DNA of 52,967 bases from NCBI RefSeq assembly GCF_014646335.1, contig NZ_BMNG01000030.1, positions 1-52,967 on the forward strand, in the 5' to 3' direction. A program made the position numbers and the translations under genes. Origin of the DNA: Streptomyces lasiicapitis (GTDB lineage: Bacteria; Actinomycetota; Actinomycetes; Streptomycetales; Streptomycetaceae). The notes under the pieces are model-generated. The model saw only the letters and a program-made list of their open reading frames with translations, had not been told where the DNA came from and did not search any database. Shown here piece by piece: positions 9,561 through 18,542 of the stretch; positions within the stretch are counted from its first letter, which is position 1, and each line of letters starts with the position of its first letter.

Positions 9561-10988
9561 TCAGTCGTGGTCGACGGCGACGCCGGTGGTGCGCGGGCCC
9601 AGGAGCAGGACCACCGCCACCAGGGTGCCCATCGCGGCGGCGATGACGCCGAACATGGGGCCAGGACCGTAGGTGTCCAGGACCGGCAGCAGGGCGAAGG
9701 GCAGGGCCGCGGCGCTGAGTTTGGACAGGGAGTAGGCAAGGCCGGTGGCCTGGGCGCGGATCAGGGTGGGGTACTGCTCGGCCAGGTAGACGTGGCTGGC
9801 GGTGGAGAAGATGTTGCTCACCAACGTGTAGGCGATGCCCAGCGCCATGATGAGCGTCGGCGACGTCGCGTAGGCGAAGCCCAGGCCCGACAGGGCCATC
9901 GCCGCGGCCGACAGGGCGACCAGGCGTTTGCGTTCCATGCGGTCCATGACCGGTACGGAGAGCAGGGCGCCGATGGGGTAGCCGACGAAGGAGACCGCGG
10001 TGAAGCCGATGCTGGTCACCACGTCGTACCCCTTGGCGGCCAGGATCTGCGGGGCCAGCGCGCCGAAGCCGTAGTAGCCCACCACCGAGAGGGTGCAGAA
10101 AAGCCAGAGCATGGTGGTGCGGCGGCGGTAGCGGGCGCGGAACACCTCGCGCAGACGCGCCGCCGGGGCGGGAGCCTTCACGGACGTGGGGGCGGGTGCC
10201 TCTACGTGGGTGGGGGCGGGCTGCCCAGCCTCGGCCTGAAGCCGGGGCTGGGGGTGCTCGGCGGTGGGGACCTCGGCCTCCATCCGGGCGACCAGTTCGT
10301 GTGCCTGCTGTTCGTGGCCGTTGGCGGCCAGCCAGCGCGGGGATTCGATGAGGTTGCGGCGCAGCACCCATACGACGGCCGAGCCGAGCGCGCCGAGGAC
10401 GAACAGCCAGCGCCAGCCGTCGATGCCCAGCGGGCTGAGCGGCACCAGCCACAGTGCGGCGAAGCCGACCGCGGGCACCCCGCAGAAGGCCAGGGTGTAG
10501 GCCCAGGCGGTGTAGCGGCCGCGCTGTTTGGCGGGCAGTACGTCGGCCAGGTAGCAGTCGGAGAGGGACTGTTCGGCTCCGATGCCCACGCCCGCGAAGA
10601 AACGGGTCACGATCAGCCACGCGGCGTTCGGGGAGAACGCGCCCAGCAGGGAGAAGCCCGAGTACAGGGCGAGGTTGATGAGGAAGGCGCGGCGCCTGCC
10701 GTAGCGGTCGGCGACGCGCCCGAGGATGACGGAGCCGAAGAACTGGCCGATGAAGGCCGAGGCGAGGACGAGTTTGAGGGTGGTGCCGTTGAAGGCGAAG
10801 TCCTCTTGCAGGACTTTGGAGATGGTGCCGGCGAGGTTGTTCTCGAAGGTGTCGAAGAGCAGGCCCACGCCGACCACGGCGGTGAGTCTGCGGTGGGTCG
10901 GGGTGATCGGCATCTTGTCGATGCGCTCGCCGATGGTGGGTGTGGGCGCCGCCGCGGGTTTTTCCCGCAGCGCCGTCGGCTGGGACAT
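9561..10988 (-). CDS. MFS transporter (12-helix)
   Basis: A 475-residue major facilitator. A cytoplasmic N-terminus is followed by the first helix (LTAVVGVGLLFDTFENN). GRVADRYGRRRAFLINLALY is the loop 2-3 signature, and a second-half copy reads MDRMERKRLVALSAAAMAL. The Asp in helix 1 and the FDTFE motif suggest the sugar/aromatic-acid proton symporter group. It carries a long central loop (about residues 240-285) with tandem Pro/Ala/Thr repeats (THVEAPAPTSVKAPAP). It could export the product or import a precursor. The ATG at 10988 follows an AGGAG site. Family firm, direction uncertain. Confidence 0.9.
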   Translation of the reverse strand: MSQPTALREKPAAAPTPTIGERIDKMPITPTHRRLTAVVGVGLLFDTFENNLAGTISKVLQEDFAFNGTTLKLVLASAFIGQFFGSVILGRVADRYGRRRAFLINLALYSGFSLLGAFSPNAAWLIVTRFFAGVGIGAEQSLSDCYLADVLPAKQRGRYTAWAYTLAFCGVPAVGFAALWLVPLSPLGIDGWRWLFVLGALGSAVVWVLRRNLIESPRWLAANGHEQQAHELVARMEAEVPTAEHPQPRLQAEAGQPAPTHVEAPAPTSVKAPAPAARLREVFRARYRRRTTMLWLFCTLSVVGYYGFGALAPQILAAKGYDVVTSIGFTAVSFVGYPIGALLSVPVMDRMERKRLVALSAAAMALSGLGFAYATSPTLIMALGIAYTLVSNIFSTASHVYLAEQYPTLIRAQATGLAYSLSKLSAAALPFALLPVLDTYGPGPMFGVIAAAMGTLVAVVLLLGPRTTGVAVDHD

Positions 10989-11035
10989 GGGGTTCAGAGC
11001 TCCTGGCAGGGGTGGGGTGCGAGCGGGATGAGGTG

Positions 11036-11070
11036 CGCCTCCGCCCCGGCGGTGGGCCGGGGCGGAGGCG
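11036..11070 (-). terminator. Terminator hairpin after the desaturase gene
   Basis: A perfect 15-bp stem (11036-11050 with 11056-11070) with a 5-base loop, in the spacer between the desaturase and the MFS gene on the same strand. It implies the two are transcribed separately. Confidence 0.7.
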
Positions 11071-11183
11071 AAGAAGCAGAGGATGCAGAAGATGGGGATG
11101 GGTGTGGGGGTGTGGGCCGGGGACAGCGAGGGGGGTGGCCTGCCCAGGGGGGAAGCGGGGACGTGGGGCGGTGCGGGGGGGGG

Positions 11184-12290
11184 TCAGGCGGGGGCGTGTT
11201 CCTTCTGGCGGGTGGGCTCGCTGACCTCGTGCAGGAACGTGGCGACCTGCCGGTAGGACTCCCAGAAGCCGACCTCGAGGTAGGGGATGTTGCGCTCGGC
11301 GCAGTAGTCGCGGGTCAGTTCGCGGGCACGGGCCAGGTGGCGCTGGGGCATCGCCGGGAACAGGTGGTGTTCCACCTGGTAGTTGAGGCCCCCGTACAGG
11401 AAGTCGATCCACCAGTTGGGGCGGATGTTGCGGGAGGTCAGGACCTGGCGCTCCAGCCAGTCCAGGGTCTCCTTCTCGCCGTCGCGGACCTCCATGCCCT
11501 TGTGGTTGGGGGCGAACATCAGGCCGAAGTAGACGCCGAGCGCGGCGTGCTGCACCGCGATGAAGGCGATGGCCTGCAAGGGGGTCAGGACGGTGAAGAC
11601 GGCCGTCAGGTAGATCGCGGTGCGCAGGACGACCAGGCCGATCTCCAGATAGCGGTGCTTGGCGCCGGACTTGGCGAGCTCCTTGATGGTGGTCTTCTCC
11701 ATCTTGTAGCCCTCGAGGACGAGCAGGACGAAGAAGAGCACCCGCTGGTGGCGCACGATGAAGCGCTGGACGGGGGTGCGGGCGGCGTACTGCTTGATGT
11801 CGAAGATCGCGGTACGGCGGCCGATGTCGGGGTCCAGGCTGATGTGGTTGGGATGGCTGTGGTGGCGGTTGTGGTGGTTGACCCACCAGGCGTAGCTGAC
11901 ACCGCTGAAGAAGTTGGCGTGGAAGTAGGCGGTGAGGGTGCCGATGCGCTTGTCACGGAACATCGCCTTGTGGCCGACCTCGTGCCACATGTAGGCGCTC
12001 TGCACCCCGCACAGGCCCATCCACACCGCGACCGGCATCTGCCACCAGGACTCGCCGATCAGGAAGAACGCGGCCAGGCCGCCCAGGATGAGGGTCATGT
12101 TCAGGGCCAGGCGGCGGTAGTCGTAGCGGGTGTCGAGGTCGAGGAGGCCCTCGGCCTTCACGCGCTTGAGCAGCTCGGCGAAGCTGGCGGAGGCACCCTT
12201 GCTGCTCTGCTCCCCCGTCGCGACCGCGAGGCCGGGATCGAGCTGCCGTACCGTGCCTGGCTTTGTCTCGGTGATGTTCGGAGACTGCAT
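11184..12290 (-). CDS. Membrane fatty acid desaturase
   Basis: A 368-residue integral membrane desaturase with the three histidine boxes HEVGHK, HHNRHHSHPNH and QVEHHLFPAMP in the right order and spacing for the acyl-lipid or acyl-CoA/ACP group. It has four hydrophobic helices (LALNMTLILGGLAAFFLIG is the first). The ATG at 12290 follows AAGGAG; upstream codons are not coding. It would put a double bond into an alkyl chain, probably that of the azoxy product or its fatty precursor. A three-heptamer SARP box precedes it, which ties it to the cluster. Electron donors are not encoded here. Confidence 0.92.
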   Translation of the reverse strand: MQSPNITETKPGTVRQLDPGLAVATGEQSSKGASASFAELLKRVKAEGLLDLDTRYDYRRLALNMTLILGGLAAFFLIGESWWQMPVAVWMGLCGVQSAYMWHEVGHKAMFRDKRIGTLTAYFHANFFSGVSYAWWVNHHNRHHSHPNHISLDPDIGRRTAIFDIKQYAARTPVQRFIVRHQRVLFFVLLVLEGYKMEKTTIKELAKSGAKHRYLEIGLVVLRTAIYLTAVFTVLTPLQAIAFIAVQHAALGVYFGLMFAPNHKGMEVRDGEKETLDWLERQVLTSRNIRPNWWIDFLYGGLNYQVEHHLFPAMPQRHLARARELTRDYCAERNIPYLEVGFWESYRQVATFLHEVSEPTRQKEHAPA

Positions 12291-12351
12291 AGAAGGATCT
12301 CCTTGGGCAGGACGTATCCCGGCGCCGGGCGCCGGATGAGAAGCACGCTTC

Positions 12352-12394
12352 AGCGTTGTGCAGCGTGCTGATGAGGCGCTGATGGCGCCCTGGA
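12352..12394 (-). promoter_or_regulatory. SARP-type box for the desaturase
   Basis: On the minus strand TCCAGGG (12388-12394), ATCAGCG (12377-12383) and ATCAGCA (12366-12372) are spaced 11 bp, then 8 bp, then AACGCT (12352-12357). An inverted repeat AGCACGC/GCGTGCT overlaps the promoter. Confidence 0.6.
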
Positions 12395-12447
12395 AAACCG
12401 GCGGGGGCGGGCGGGAGCGGCCCGGTGGGGGCACTCCGCCCGCCCGT

Positions 12448-12648
12448 TCACGCCGCCCGCTCCCCCACCGGCTGGGGGGTGAGGCGGGTTTGAAGGGTGT
12501 GCAGGACGCCGTCGGCGGCGCGTGCGACATCGTGGTCGTCGGGGGCGCCGATGACGGCCATGAGGGATTCGACCAGCTGCTGCTGCAGGGCATCGGTTGC
12601 GGTGTCCGTGATGTCGGCGGCACCGTGCTCGGCGGGTTCGGTGGGCAT
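12448..12648 (-). CDS. Small 66-residue protein of unknown function
   Basis: A short gene with a good ribosome site (AGAAGGAG) before the ATG at 12648. The protein is mostly helical in character, with an amphipathic stretch (ALQQQLVESLMAVIG, then HDVARAADGVLHTLQTRL). It lies 65 bases after the aminoacyl-tRNA transferase gene on the same strand, so both are probably co-transcribed. I recognise no family and see no carrier-type serine motif, signal peptide or membrane segment. It may be a partner subunit or regulator of the transferase step; that is speculation from position. Confidence 0.6.
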   Translation of the reverse strand: MPTEPAEHGAADITDTATDALQQQLVESLMAVIGAPDDHDVARAADGVLHTLQTRLTPQPVGERAA

Positions 12649-12713
12649 GGGGGTCTGCTCCTTCTCCCTCCGCCCGCGGGGGCGGAAGGCGGCGGTATAG
12701 AAATGACGGAGGG

Positions 12714-13799
12714 TCAGAAGGCGTTGCAGGCGCGGAAGATGTGCGCGAAGGCGGCGACGGAGGCCGGGCCCTCGAAGGCCACGTACTCGGTGATGGGCTC
12801 CTCGGGCGCCCACTTCTCCTTGTAGGCGAGCTGACTCTGGGCGGGGTAGAGGGCCGCTCCCTGGTCCCACAGGAAGTGCATCAGCCACTGGAACGACGCG
12901 CTGTGGCCGGGCAGTTCGCGGGCCGCGTCAAGGCCCGTGAAGGGGGTGAAGCCGAAGTGCAGCCACTCGCTGCCCTCTTCGCGCATGACCTCGATGGCGT
13001 GGGAGTTGATGGCTTCCATCAGGCCCGGTGTGCCGTCGGGGATGCGCCGGCTCAGGTCGTGCATCCAGCCCGCCCGGCTGCCGTACACCGGGGAGTAGGA
13101 GATGTAGCCGACGGGCTTGGAGTCGATGGTGCCCACGAACAGGCGGCGGTGTTCCTGGGCTTGGCCGCCGAGCTCGCCGACCAGGAAGGTCAGCGGGCGG
13201 GCCTCTTCGCCCTTGGAGCCCAGCCAGGCGGCGTCGATGACGTCGATGGCCGCGCTCATCTCGTGTGCGGGCACCTCGCTGACGTGAAGGCCGCTGCGCA
13301 GGGCGCGGGAGATCTTGTTGCGCATGCGCATGAAGCGGGAGCCGCGCAGGGTGAAGTCGGGCAGGCGCACGGCCCAGGAGGAGCCGAACTGGTTGACGGT
13401 GAAGCCGCGTTCGGCGTAGGCGAGCGCGTCGTGGTGCTGCAGCTGGGCGCCGACCACGGTCAGGCCCTGGCCGTGGGCGTGGGCCACGAACGCGTCCAGC
13501 AGGGGGCGGTAGGCGTCGGGGGCGGCGAAGGGGCCGCCGAGCTGGATCAGGTAGCGGCCGGCCCTGCGGTAGGCGATGACGCCGTCGAGGCCGGGGGCGG
13601 TGAAGGCGCTGGTGTGGCGGCTCATCGCCAGGAAGGCGCTGGGGTTGTCGGCCTGGGTGTGGGTGCGGATGGCGTGCAGGACGGTGTCGTACGCGGCTGT
13701 CTTGCCCGGTGCGCCGTCCTCCACCGTCGCCACCGCGGGCGAAGACGCGGACGCCGGTGTGTCCGGCGCGGATGTGGTCAAGGTGGTCGTCGAAGACAT
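12714..13799 (-). CDS. VlmA-type aminoacyl-tRNA transferase (DUF2156 / LPG-synthase C domain)
   Basis: A 361-residue protein of the DUF2156 family, the soluble GNAT-like domain of MprF lysylphosphatidylglycerol synthases. Typical segments are YLIQLGGPFA, LAYAERGFTVNQFGSSWAV and the basic RFMRMRNKISRALRSGL, which in this family contacts the tRNA acceptor. Several of these segments recall VlmA, which moves serine from seryl-tRNA to an alkylhydroxylamine in valanimycin synthesis. It has no membrane helices, so it is not a phospholipid enzyme of the full MprF type. The ATG at 13799 follows AAGGAA. It diverges from the tRNA-like gene at 13984. I propose it loads serine onto the hydroxylamine made by the cluster. 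Confidence 0.82.
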   Translation of the reverse strand: MSSTTTLTTSAPDTPASASSPAVATVEDGAPGKTAAYDTVLHAIRTHTQADNPSAFLAMSRHTSAFTAPGLDGVIAYRRAGRYLIQLGGPFAAPDAYRPLLDAFVAHAHGQGLTVVGAQLQHHDALAYAERGFTVNQFGSSWAVRLPDFTLRGSRFMRMRNKISRALRSGLHVSEVPAHEMSAAIDVIDAAWLGSKGEEARPLTFLVGELGGQAQEHRRLFVGTIDSKPVGYISYSPVYGSRAGWMHDLSRRIPDGTPGLMEAINSHAIEVMREEGSEWLHFGFTPFTGLDAARELPGHSASFQWLMHFLWDQGAALYPAQSQLAYKEKWAPEEPITEYVAFEGPASVAAFAHIFRACNAF

Positions 13800-13901
13800 C
13801 GAGTGTTTTCCTTCCCGCTCTGGATCGGAACTGGACTGGGGGCAGTAGAGCACTGGATATTTGAGTCTCGGAAGAGCGGGAATTCGATGTGCGAGGCCGG
13901 T

Positions 13902-13944
13902 GTCAGTCCCTTGTCAGGCGAATATCAGAGAGGGGTGCGAACGT
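13902..13944 (+). promoter_or_regulatory. SARP-type box driving the first tRNA-like gene and the kinase
   Basis: GTCAGTC (13902-13908), GTCAGGC (13913-13919) and ATCAGAG (13924-13930) are spaced 11 bp, then 8 bp, then GAACGT (13939-13944). Transcription should begin near 13950, about 30 bases before the tRNA-like sequence. Confidence 0.65.
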
Positions 13945-13983
13945 AATTGCTGTGACCGGGAGGGAAATTGCTTCCGGGAACTG

Positions 13984-14073
<90 letters not shown>

Positions 14074-14159
14074 CGAGGCCCGTGACACGGAAATATGTGT
14101 CACCAAAAATTCGTGCCCTGCCCGCCGGTTCATCGCCGCAGCGTCTGGAGAATCGCCTC

Positions 14160-15209
14160 ATGCCGATCGCGGCATCCCCTGCCCCCCGGCGGGCCCTCGT
14201 CGTCGTCAACCCCACCGCGGGCACGCTGCGTTCCGGTGTCCTGGAGCAGGTGCTGCGGCTGTGCCGCCAGCATCTTCAGGACGTCGCGGTGCACCGTACG
14301 ACGCACCGCGGCAGCGCCGCCGAGGCGGTGCGTGCCGCACTCGCCCCAGCGACGGCGGCGGGGGCGGGGGCGGTGCCGGATCTGGTGGTGGCGGTCGGCG
14401 GGGACGGCACGGTGCACGAGGTCGTGCGGGCACTGGCCGCCGCGGACGCCAAAGGCGCCCCGGGAGCGGGGCGGTCCCGGGCGGGTGCCGCGCTGGCCAT
14501 CGTGCCCGCGGGCACCGGCAATTCCGGCTACCGCATGCTGTGGGCCGAGCAGCCCTGGCACCAGTCCCTTCGCGCGACCGTGACGGGTGATCCGGCTCGG
14601 GCGCGGCTGCGCCGCGTCGATCTGGGGCGCCTGGAGGAGACCGGCGGGCCGGTGCTGCTCGGGGCCTGTTCGGGGCTGATCGCGCAGGGGCTGATCGCGG
14701 CCCGCTCGGTGGCCGCGGCGGGGCGGGAGAAGTACGCGCGGGCGCTGCCGGACGCGGCCGCCTCCTTCACCCCCTACCCCGGGCGCGTCACGGTCGACGG
14801 CCAACTGCTGCACGAGGGCGCCACCGTCCTGGCCAATGTGGGCGGCGGGCGCCACCGGGGCGGGCAGTACCTGGTTCTGCCCCGCTCCGAGCTGGACGAC
14901 GGACTTCTTGACGTGTGCGTCGTCGGCGATGAGGTCGCTCCCGCCGAGGTGGCGGACCTGGCCCGGGCGGGCCTGCTGCACACCCGTGCCGGGGTGGTGC
15001 ACGGCCGCGGCCGGCGCATCCGCGTGGAGCGCACCGACGGCCTGCCGCTGCTCTTCGAGCACGACGGTGAACTGCAGCCCCTCGGCTTCACCAGCATGAC
15101 CGTCGGGGTGCTGCCGGGCGCGCTGGCCATCTGGGGCGCTCCCAGGGAGGAAGAGACGCGTGTCGATACTCAAGGAGCTGTGCCGCTGGGCGGCGTGGCT
15201 GCGCCCTGA
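14160..15209 (+). CDS. Diacylglycerol-kinase-fold small-molecule kinase (VlmJ-like)
   Basis: A 349-residue DAGK/sphingosine-kinase-fold protein. ALVVVNPTAGTLRSG is the N-terminal NPxxG strand-loop, and LVVAVGGDGTVHEVV is the ATP-binding GGDGT motif. A later PAGTGNSGYRM corresponds to the family's PxGTxN. In valanimycin synthesis the homologue VlmJ phosphorylates the serine-derived hydroxyl of valanimycin hydrate before elimination by VlmK. The next gene here is the VlmK-like dehydratase, overlapping by 50 bases, so the pair most likely does the same. The ATG at 14160 follows GGAG. Lipid kinase activity is the alternative, but the context argues against it. Confidence 0.87.
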   Translation: MPIAASPAPRRALVVVNPTAGTLRSGVLEQVLRLCRQHLQDVAVHRTTHRGSAAEAVRAALAPATAAGAGAVPDLVVAVGGDGTVHEVVRALAAADAKGAPGAGRSRAGAALAIVPAGTGNSGYRMLWAEQPWHQSLRATVTGDPARARLRRVDLGRLEETGGPVLLGACSGLIAQGLIAARSVAAAGREKYARALPDAAASFTPYPGRVTVDGQLLHEGATVLANVGGGRHRGGQYLVLPRSELDDGLLDVCVVGDEVAPAEVADLARAGLLHTRAGVVHGRGRRIRVERTDGLPLLFEHDGELQPLGFTSMTVGVLPGALAIWGAPREEETRVDTQGAVPLGGVAAP

Positions 15210-16629
15210 GGACATCCCCGAGCGGGTGCGGGCGCTGGCCTCCAGCCAGCTGCTCTCCCAGCTCGCCTCGATCCGGGCGGGCGCCGCGCACCCTTTGGGC
15301 AGGCGTCTGATCGAGGGCTTCGGGCCGCCGCTGCAGGCCGATCCGCGGACCTCGGCGTGCGTGCTCTCGGGGCTCGGGTCCTGGCTGAACCTGGACGACA
15401 CCGCGTACGCGGGACATCTGTCGAACTCCACGGTGTCGGTGCCGCTGGCCTACGCCTACGCGCGGCGCCTGGACGGGCCGGCGCTGCTGGCGGCGGTGGT
15501 GGCCGCCAACGAGTGCGCGGCCCGCATCACCGCCGCCGCAACGCTGGGTCCGCTGCGCGGGCACTCAGCCGTGCACACCCACCTGGCGGGCGCGGTGTGC
15601 GGGCGACTGCACTGCGAGGGCGCCGACGACGCGGTGTGGTCCAACGCGCTCGGCCTGGCCTTCGCCATGCCCAACTGGCCGCTCATGCGCGCCTTTCTGG
15701 CCAGTGACGCGCGGCTGTTCAACACCTTCACCCCGGTGCGTACGGCGATGGACTCCTGTGACGCGGCCCGTGCCGGGCTGACGGGTGCGATCGACATCCT
15801 GGAGCATCCCGACGGGTTTTTGGACCGGTTCGCCTCGGTGCCGCTGCCGGACGCGGTCAGCGCGGGGCTCGGCACGCGCTGGCACACCGAGACGCTGTCG
15901 TTCAAGATGCATCCGGGCGGGCCCGGCGTGGATGCGGCCGTGGACTGCGCAGCCGCCCTGCACCGCCAGCTCGGACCCTTCGCGGCCGAGGACGTCGAGG
16001 AGATCGTCGTCGAGGCGTCGCTGTACACGCTGTTCGCGGGCAAGAAGGCGGCCGCCTACATCGTGGGCCCGGGCTCGCCGCTGGGGGCGCTGGTGCTGCA
16101 CACCCCCTACCCGGTGGCCACCGCCCTGCTGACGGGCGGGCTGACGGTCAATGATTTCGCGGCGCCGCTGCTGAGCGACCGGGACCGGTGGGCGCTGGCG
16201 GAGCGGGTGCGCCTGGTGCACGACCCGGAGCTGACCAAAGCCCTGTTCGCCTCGGAGGCGCCCTTCGGCGAGGCGGTGCGCCAGGCCGGTGAGGCGGCCG
16301 GGCCCTGGCTGCGCGCGTTTGCCGGGGAGGAGGCCGCCGAGCTCGCCCAGAGCGCCGCCGGAACCGTCACCCGCGAGGCCTTCACCTCCTCGGCCAAGGC
16401 CACCGGGGCCCGGGTGACGGTGCGTCTGAGCGACGGGCGTACCGCATCGCGCCAGCGCATGATCCCCGTCGCGGCCGCGGGCGCGCACACCCGCGCCCAC
16501 CACGGCGAACTGATGCGGGAGAAATTCCTGGAATTCGGCGGCTCTGCGGATGTCGCCGATGCCGCGGCCGGACTGGATTCCATGGACGCCGACGCCCTGC
16601 AGGACTGGATCAAAACGGCGCTTCGGTAA
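15160..16629 (+). CDS. MmgE/PrpD family dehydratase (VlmK-like)
   Basis: A 489-residue MmgE/PrpD protein of normal family length. Typical parts are LDDTAYAGHLSNSTVSVPLAYAYA near residues 75-98 (DDT followed by a His) and LSFKMHPGGPGVDAAVD near 245-262 (the K-x-x-P segment). The family includes 2-methylcitrate dehydratase. In valanimycin synthesis VlmK, of this family, eliminates phosphate to give the terminal alkene of the azoxy acrylate. A GTG start at 15160, behind AGGGAGG, overlaps the kinase gene by 50 bases and indicates translational coupling. No propionate-pathway genes are nearby. Confidence 0.87.
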   Translation: MSILKELCRWAAWLRPEDIPERVRALASSQLLSQLASIRAGAAHPLGRRLIEGFGPPLQADPRTSACVLSGLGSWLNLDDTAYAGHLSNSTVSVPLAYAYARRLDGPALLAAVVAANECAARITAAATLGPLRGHSAVHTHLAGAVCGRLHCEGADDAVWSNALGLAFAMPNWPLMRAFLASDARLFNTFTPVRTAMDSCDAARAGLTGAIDILEHPDGFLDRFASVPLPDAVSAGLGTRWHTETLSFKMHPGGPGVDAAVDCAAALHRQLGPFAAEDVEEIVVEASLYTLFAGKKAAAYIVGPGSPLGALVLHTPYPVATALLTGGLTVNDFAAPLLSDRDRWALAERVRLVHDPELTKALFASEAPFGEAVRQAGEAAGPWLRAFAGEEAAELAQSAAGTVTREAFTSSAKATGARVTVRLSDGRTASRQRMIPVAAAGAHTRAHHGELMREKFLEFGGSADVADAAAGLDSMDADALQDWIKTALR

Positions 16630-16643
16630 TTCACGAGGCGCAT

Positions 16644-16675
16644 GTCAGCACCGGGTCAGGCGCCGCTGGAAACAT
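16644..16675 (+). promoter_or_regulatory. SARP-type box for the azoxy core operon
   Basis: GTCAGCA (16644-16650) and GTCAGGC (16655-16661) are 11 bp apart, then 8 bp, then AAACAT (16670-16675). The leader that follows (to 16842) holds a tight palindrome at 16735-16751. This promoter should drive the genes from 16843 to 25982. Confidence 0.65.
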
Positions 16676-16842
16676 CGGATCCGAAGTGAGCCGACGAACC
16701 CGGCGGGCCCATGAACCGCTGGAAGGCCGATGCGTCGCCCGCAGCGGGCGAACAAAAACCCGGCGAGCCCTGCGAAATCGAGTGGATCAGCGGGCCGGCG
16801 GACAGAGCGTGTGCCGGACCACAGACGTGAAAGGTCCCTTTG

Positions 16843-18450
16843 ATGCCTGACAAGGAACTCCGCAGCTACAAGCTCTACATCGCGGGCAAGGACGTCGAAG
16901 GTGACGGCTGGGTCTATACGGTCAGTGCCCGGTCCCTCCTCGAAGACGTCTTCACCAGCGTCAGCCTGAAGCGGGAACTCGAACAGCACCCCGACTCCGA
17001 CGCCGCCGGCCACCCCTACGTGGTGGGCCGCTGCGCCATCGCGGGCGATGCCTCCATCGACCTGGCCACCGAGGCCGCCGCGGCCGCCGCACCGGCCTGG
17101 GCCGAGGTCCCCCTGGAGCGGCGGATGCGCCTGGGCGCGATGTTCCGCGAGGAACTCATCCGCCGCGAGGAGGAGTTCCTGGACATCCTCACCTCCGAGG
17201 CGCACCCGCTGCGCCTGGCCCGCTGGGAACTGAGCTGCATGAAGCAGATCTACAGCGACGAGAGCCTGTACTGGTACCGCCAGCGCATGCACACCGAGTT
17301 CGAGCACGAGGGACGGCGCCTGATCGTGCGCCGCCAGCCCGACGGTGTGGTCGCCTTCAACCCGCCGCAGAACGCGCCCGCGCCCAGCGCCGCCCTGGCC
17401 GTCCTGGCGCTGATGGCCGGCAACGCCGTGGTCATGCGCGCCCCGCGCAGCATCGCGCTGAGCACCATGTGGCTGATGCGCGACGTCGTCGGCCCCCTGC
17501 TGGAGGAGATCGACGCGCCGGCGGGGATCCTCAACGCCGTCTGCTCCAACCCCAAGCAGACCCTGGACCGCTGGGTCACCTCCCCCATGGTCAACGACAT
17601 CTTCTACATCGGCGGCAGCGAGGAGGGCCTGCGCTTCCAGGAACAGTGCGTGGCCAACGGCAAGAAGCCCATCCTGGAGCTGGCCGGCAACGACACCATC
17701 GTCATCTGGAAGGGCGCCGACCTGAAGAAGGCGGCCGAGGCGATCTGCGAGTCCTTCTACGGCTCCGGCCAGATCTGCATGGTGCCCAACTGCGTGCTGG
17801 TGCACCCCGAGGTCGCCGAGGACCTCATCGCCGAGGTCAAGGAGCGTATCAAGCTCGTGCGTCCCGGCTACCCCGAGGACGAGGACGTCCTGCTCTCCCC
17901 GGTGCGGCGCAGCGAGAAGTTCTTCGCGCTGCTCGCGCAGTCCCTCGAGCGCGGGGGCGAGATCATCACCGGCGGGCAGCGCACCGAGGTCGACGGCACC
18001 GTCTCGGAGACCGGTGTGTTCCTGCAGCCCACCGTGGTGCGCGTGGACGGCCTGGACGGCGCCCGCCAGCACGACATCGTGCGCAGCGAGACGTTCTTCC
18101 CGCTGCTGCCCATCGTGGTGCCCCAGCCCAGTGATGCGGCCGGGGACGACGAACTCCTCAACGCCTTCATCGAGTTCGTCAACTCCAACGAGTACGGGCT
18201 GCGCAACTCGCTGTGGGTCAAGTCGGCGCGGGTGATGAACGCCTTCGTGCAGCGCGTCGTCAACGGCGGCCTGCTGAAGATCAACGACTCGCACATCGGG
18301 TTCCTGCCCTATCTGCCCAGCCACGGCGGCACCGGCCTGACCGGCGGCGTCTACGGCGAGGCCAACTACCCGATCCTGAAGACCTCCCACATCCAGGGCG
18401 TCAGCATCGCCCACGACGTGAGCCCGCACGAGGCCGTGTTCGGCCCCTGA
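16843..18450 (+). CDS. Aldehyde-dehydrogenase-superfamily acyl thioester reductase (proposed)
   Basis: A 535-residue ALDH-superfamily protein. The catalytic cysteine lies in FYGSGQICMVPNC (about residue 312) and the general-base glutamate in PILELAGND (about 279). The N-terminal 60 residues are an extra segment ahead of the ALDH core. It starts at the ATG at 16843 behind AAAGG. In this operon it is followed by an aminotransferase and an N-hydroxylase candidate, so I propose it reduces an acyl-ACP or acyl-CoA to the aldehyde that is then aminated. The alternative is plain oxidation of an aldehyde. Fold firm, direction inferred. Confidence 0.82.
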   Translation: MPDKELRSYKLYIAGKDVEGDGWVYTVSARSLLEDVFTSVSLKRELEQHPDSDAAGHPYVVGRCAIAGDASIDLATEAAAAAAPAWAEVPLERRMRLGAMFREELIRREEEFLDILTSEAHPLRLARWELSCMKQIYSDESLYWYRQRMHTEFEHEGRRLIVRRQPDGVVAFNPPQNAPAPSAALAVLALMAGNAVVMRAPRSIALSTMWLMRDVVGPLLEEIDAPAGILNAVCSNPKQTLDRWVTSPMVNDIFYIGGSEEGLRFQEQCVANGKKPILELAGNDTIVIWKGADLKKAAEAICESFYGSGQICMVPNCVLVHPEVAEDLIAEVKERIKLVRPGYPEDEDVLLSPVRRSEKFFALLAQSLERGGEIITGGQRTEVDGTVSETGVFLQPTVVRVDGLDGARQHDIVRSETFFPLLPIVVPQPSDAAGDDELLNAFIEFVNSNEYGLRNSLWVKSARVMNAFVQRVVNGGLLKINDSHIGFLPYLPSHGGTGLTGGVYGEANYPILKTSHIQGVSIAHDVSPHEAVFGP

Positions 18451-18542
18451 AAGCCCCGCTCGGAACGCGTCGCGCCCGCTCACCTCTGCTCCGCGGGCCG
18501 CCGCCCCCTCACATTCTGAAATCCCCATGGAGGTGTTTGCAG

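Noticed and set aside
9447..12371. A 974-codon plus-strand open frame
   Set aside because: Antisense of the MFS and desaturase genes.
12714..13799. Phosphatidylglycerol lysyltransferase
   Set aside because: It lacks the membrane flippase half of MprF and sits with a SerRS and tRNA-like genes, not membrane lipid genes.
14160..16629. Lipid kinase plus 2-methylcitrate dehydratase of primary metabolism
   Set aside because: The overlapping pair next to VlmA-, VlmO-, VlmB- and VlmL-like genes fits the valanimycin-type kinase/eliminase step, and no methylcitrate or lipid genes are near.
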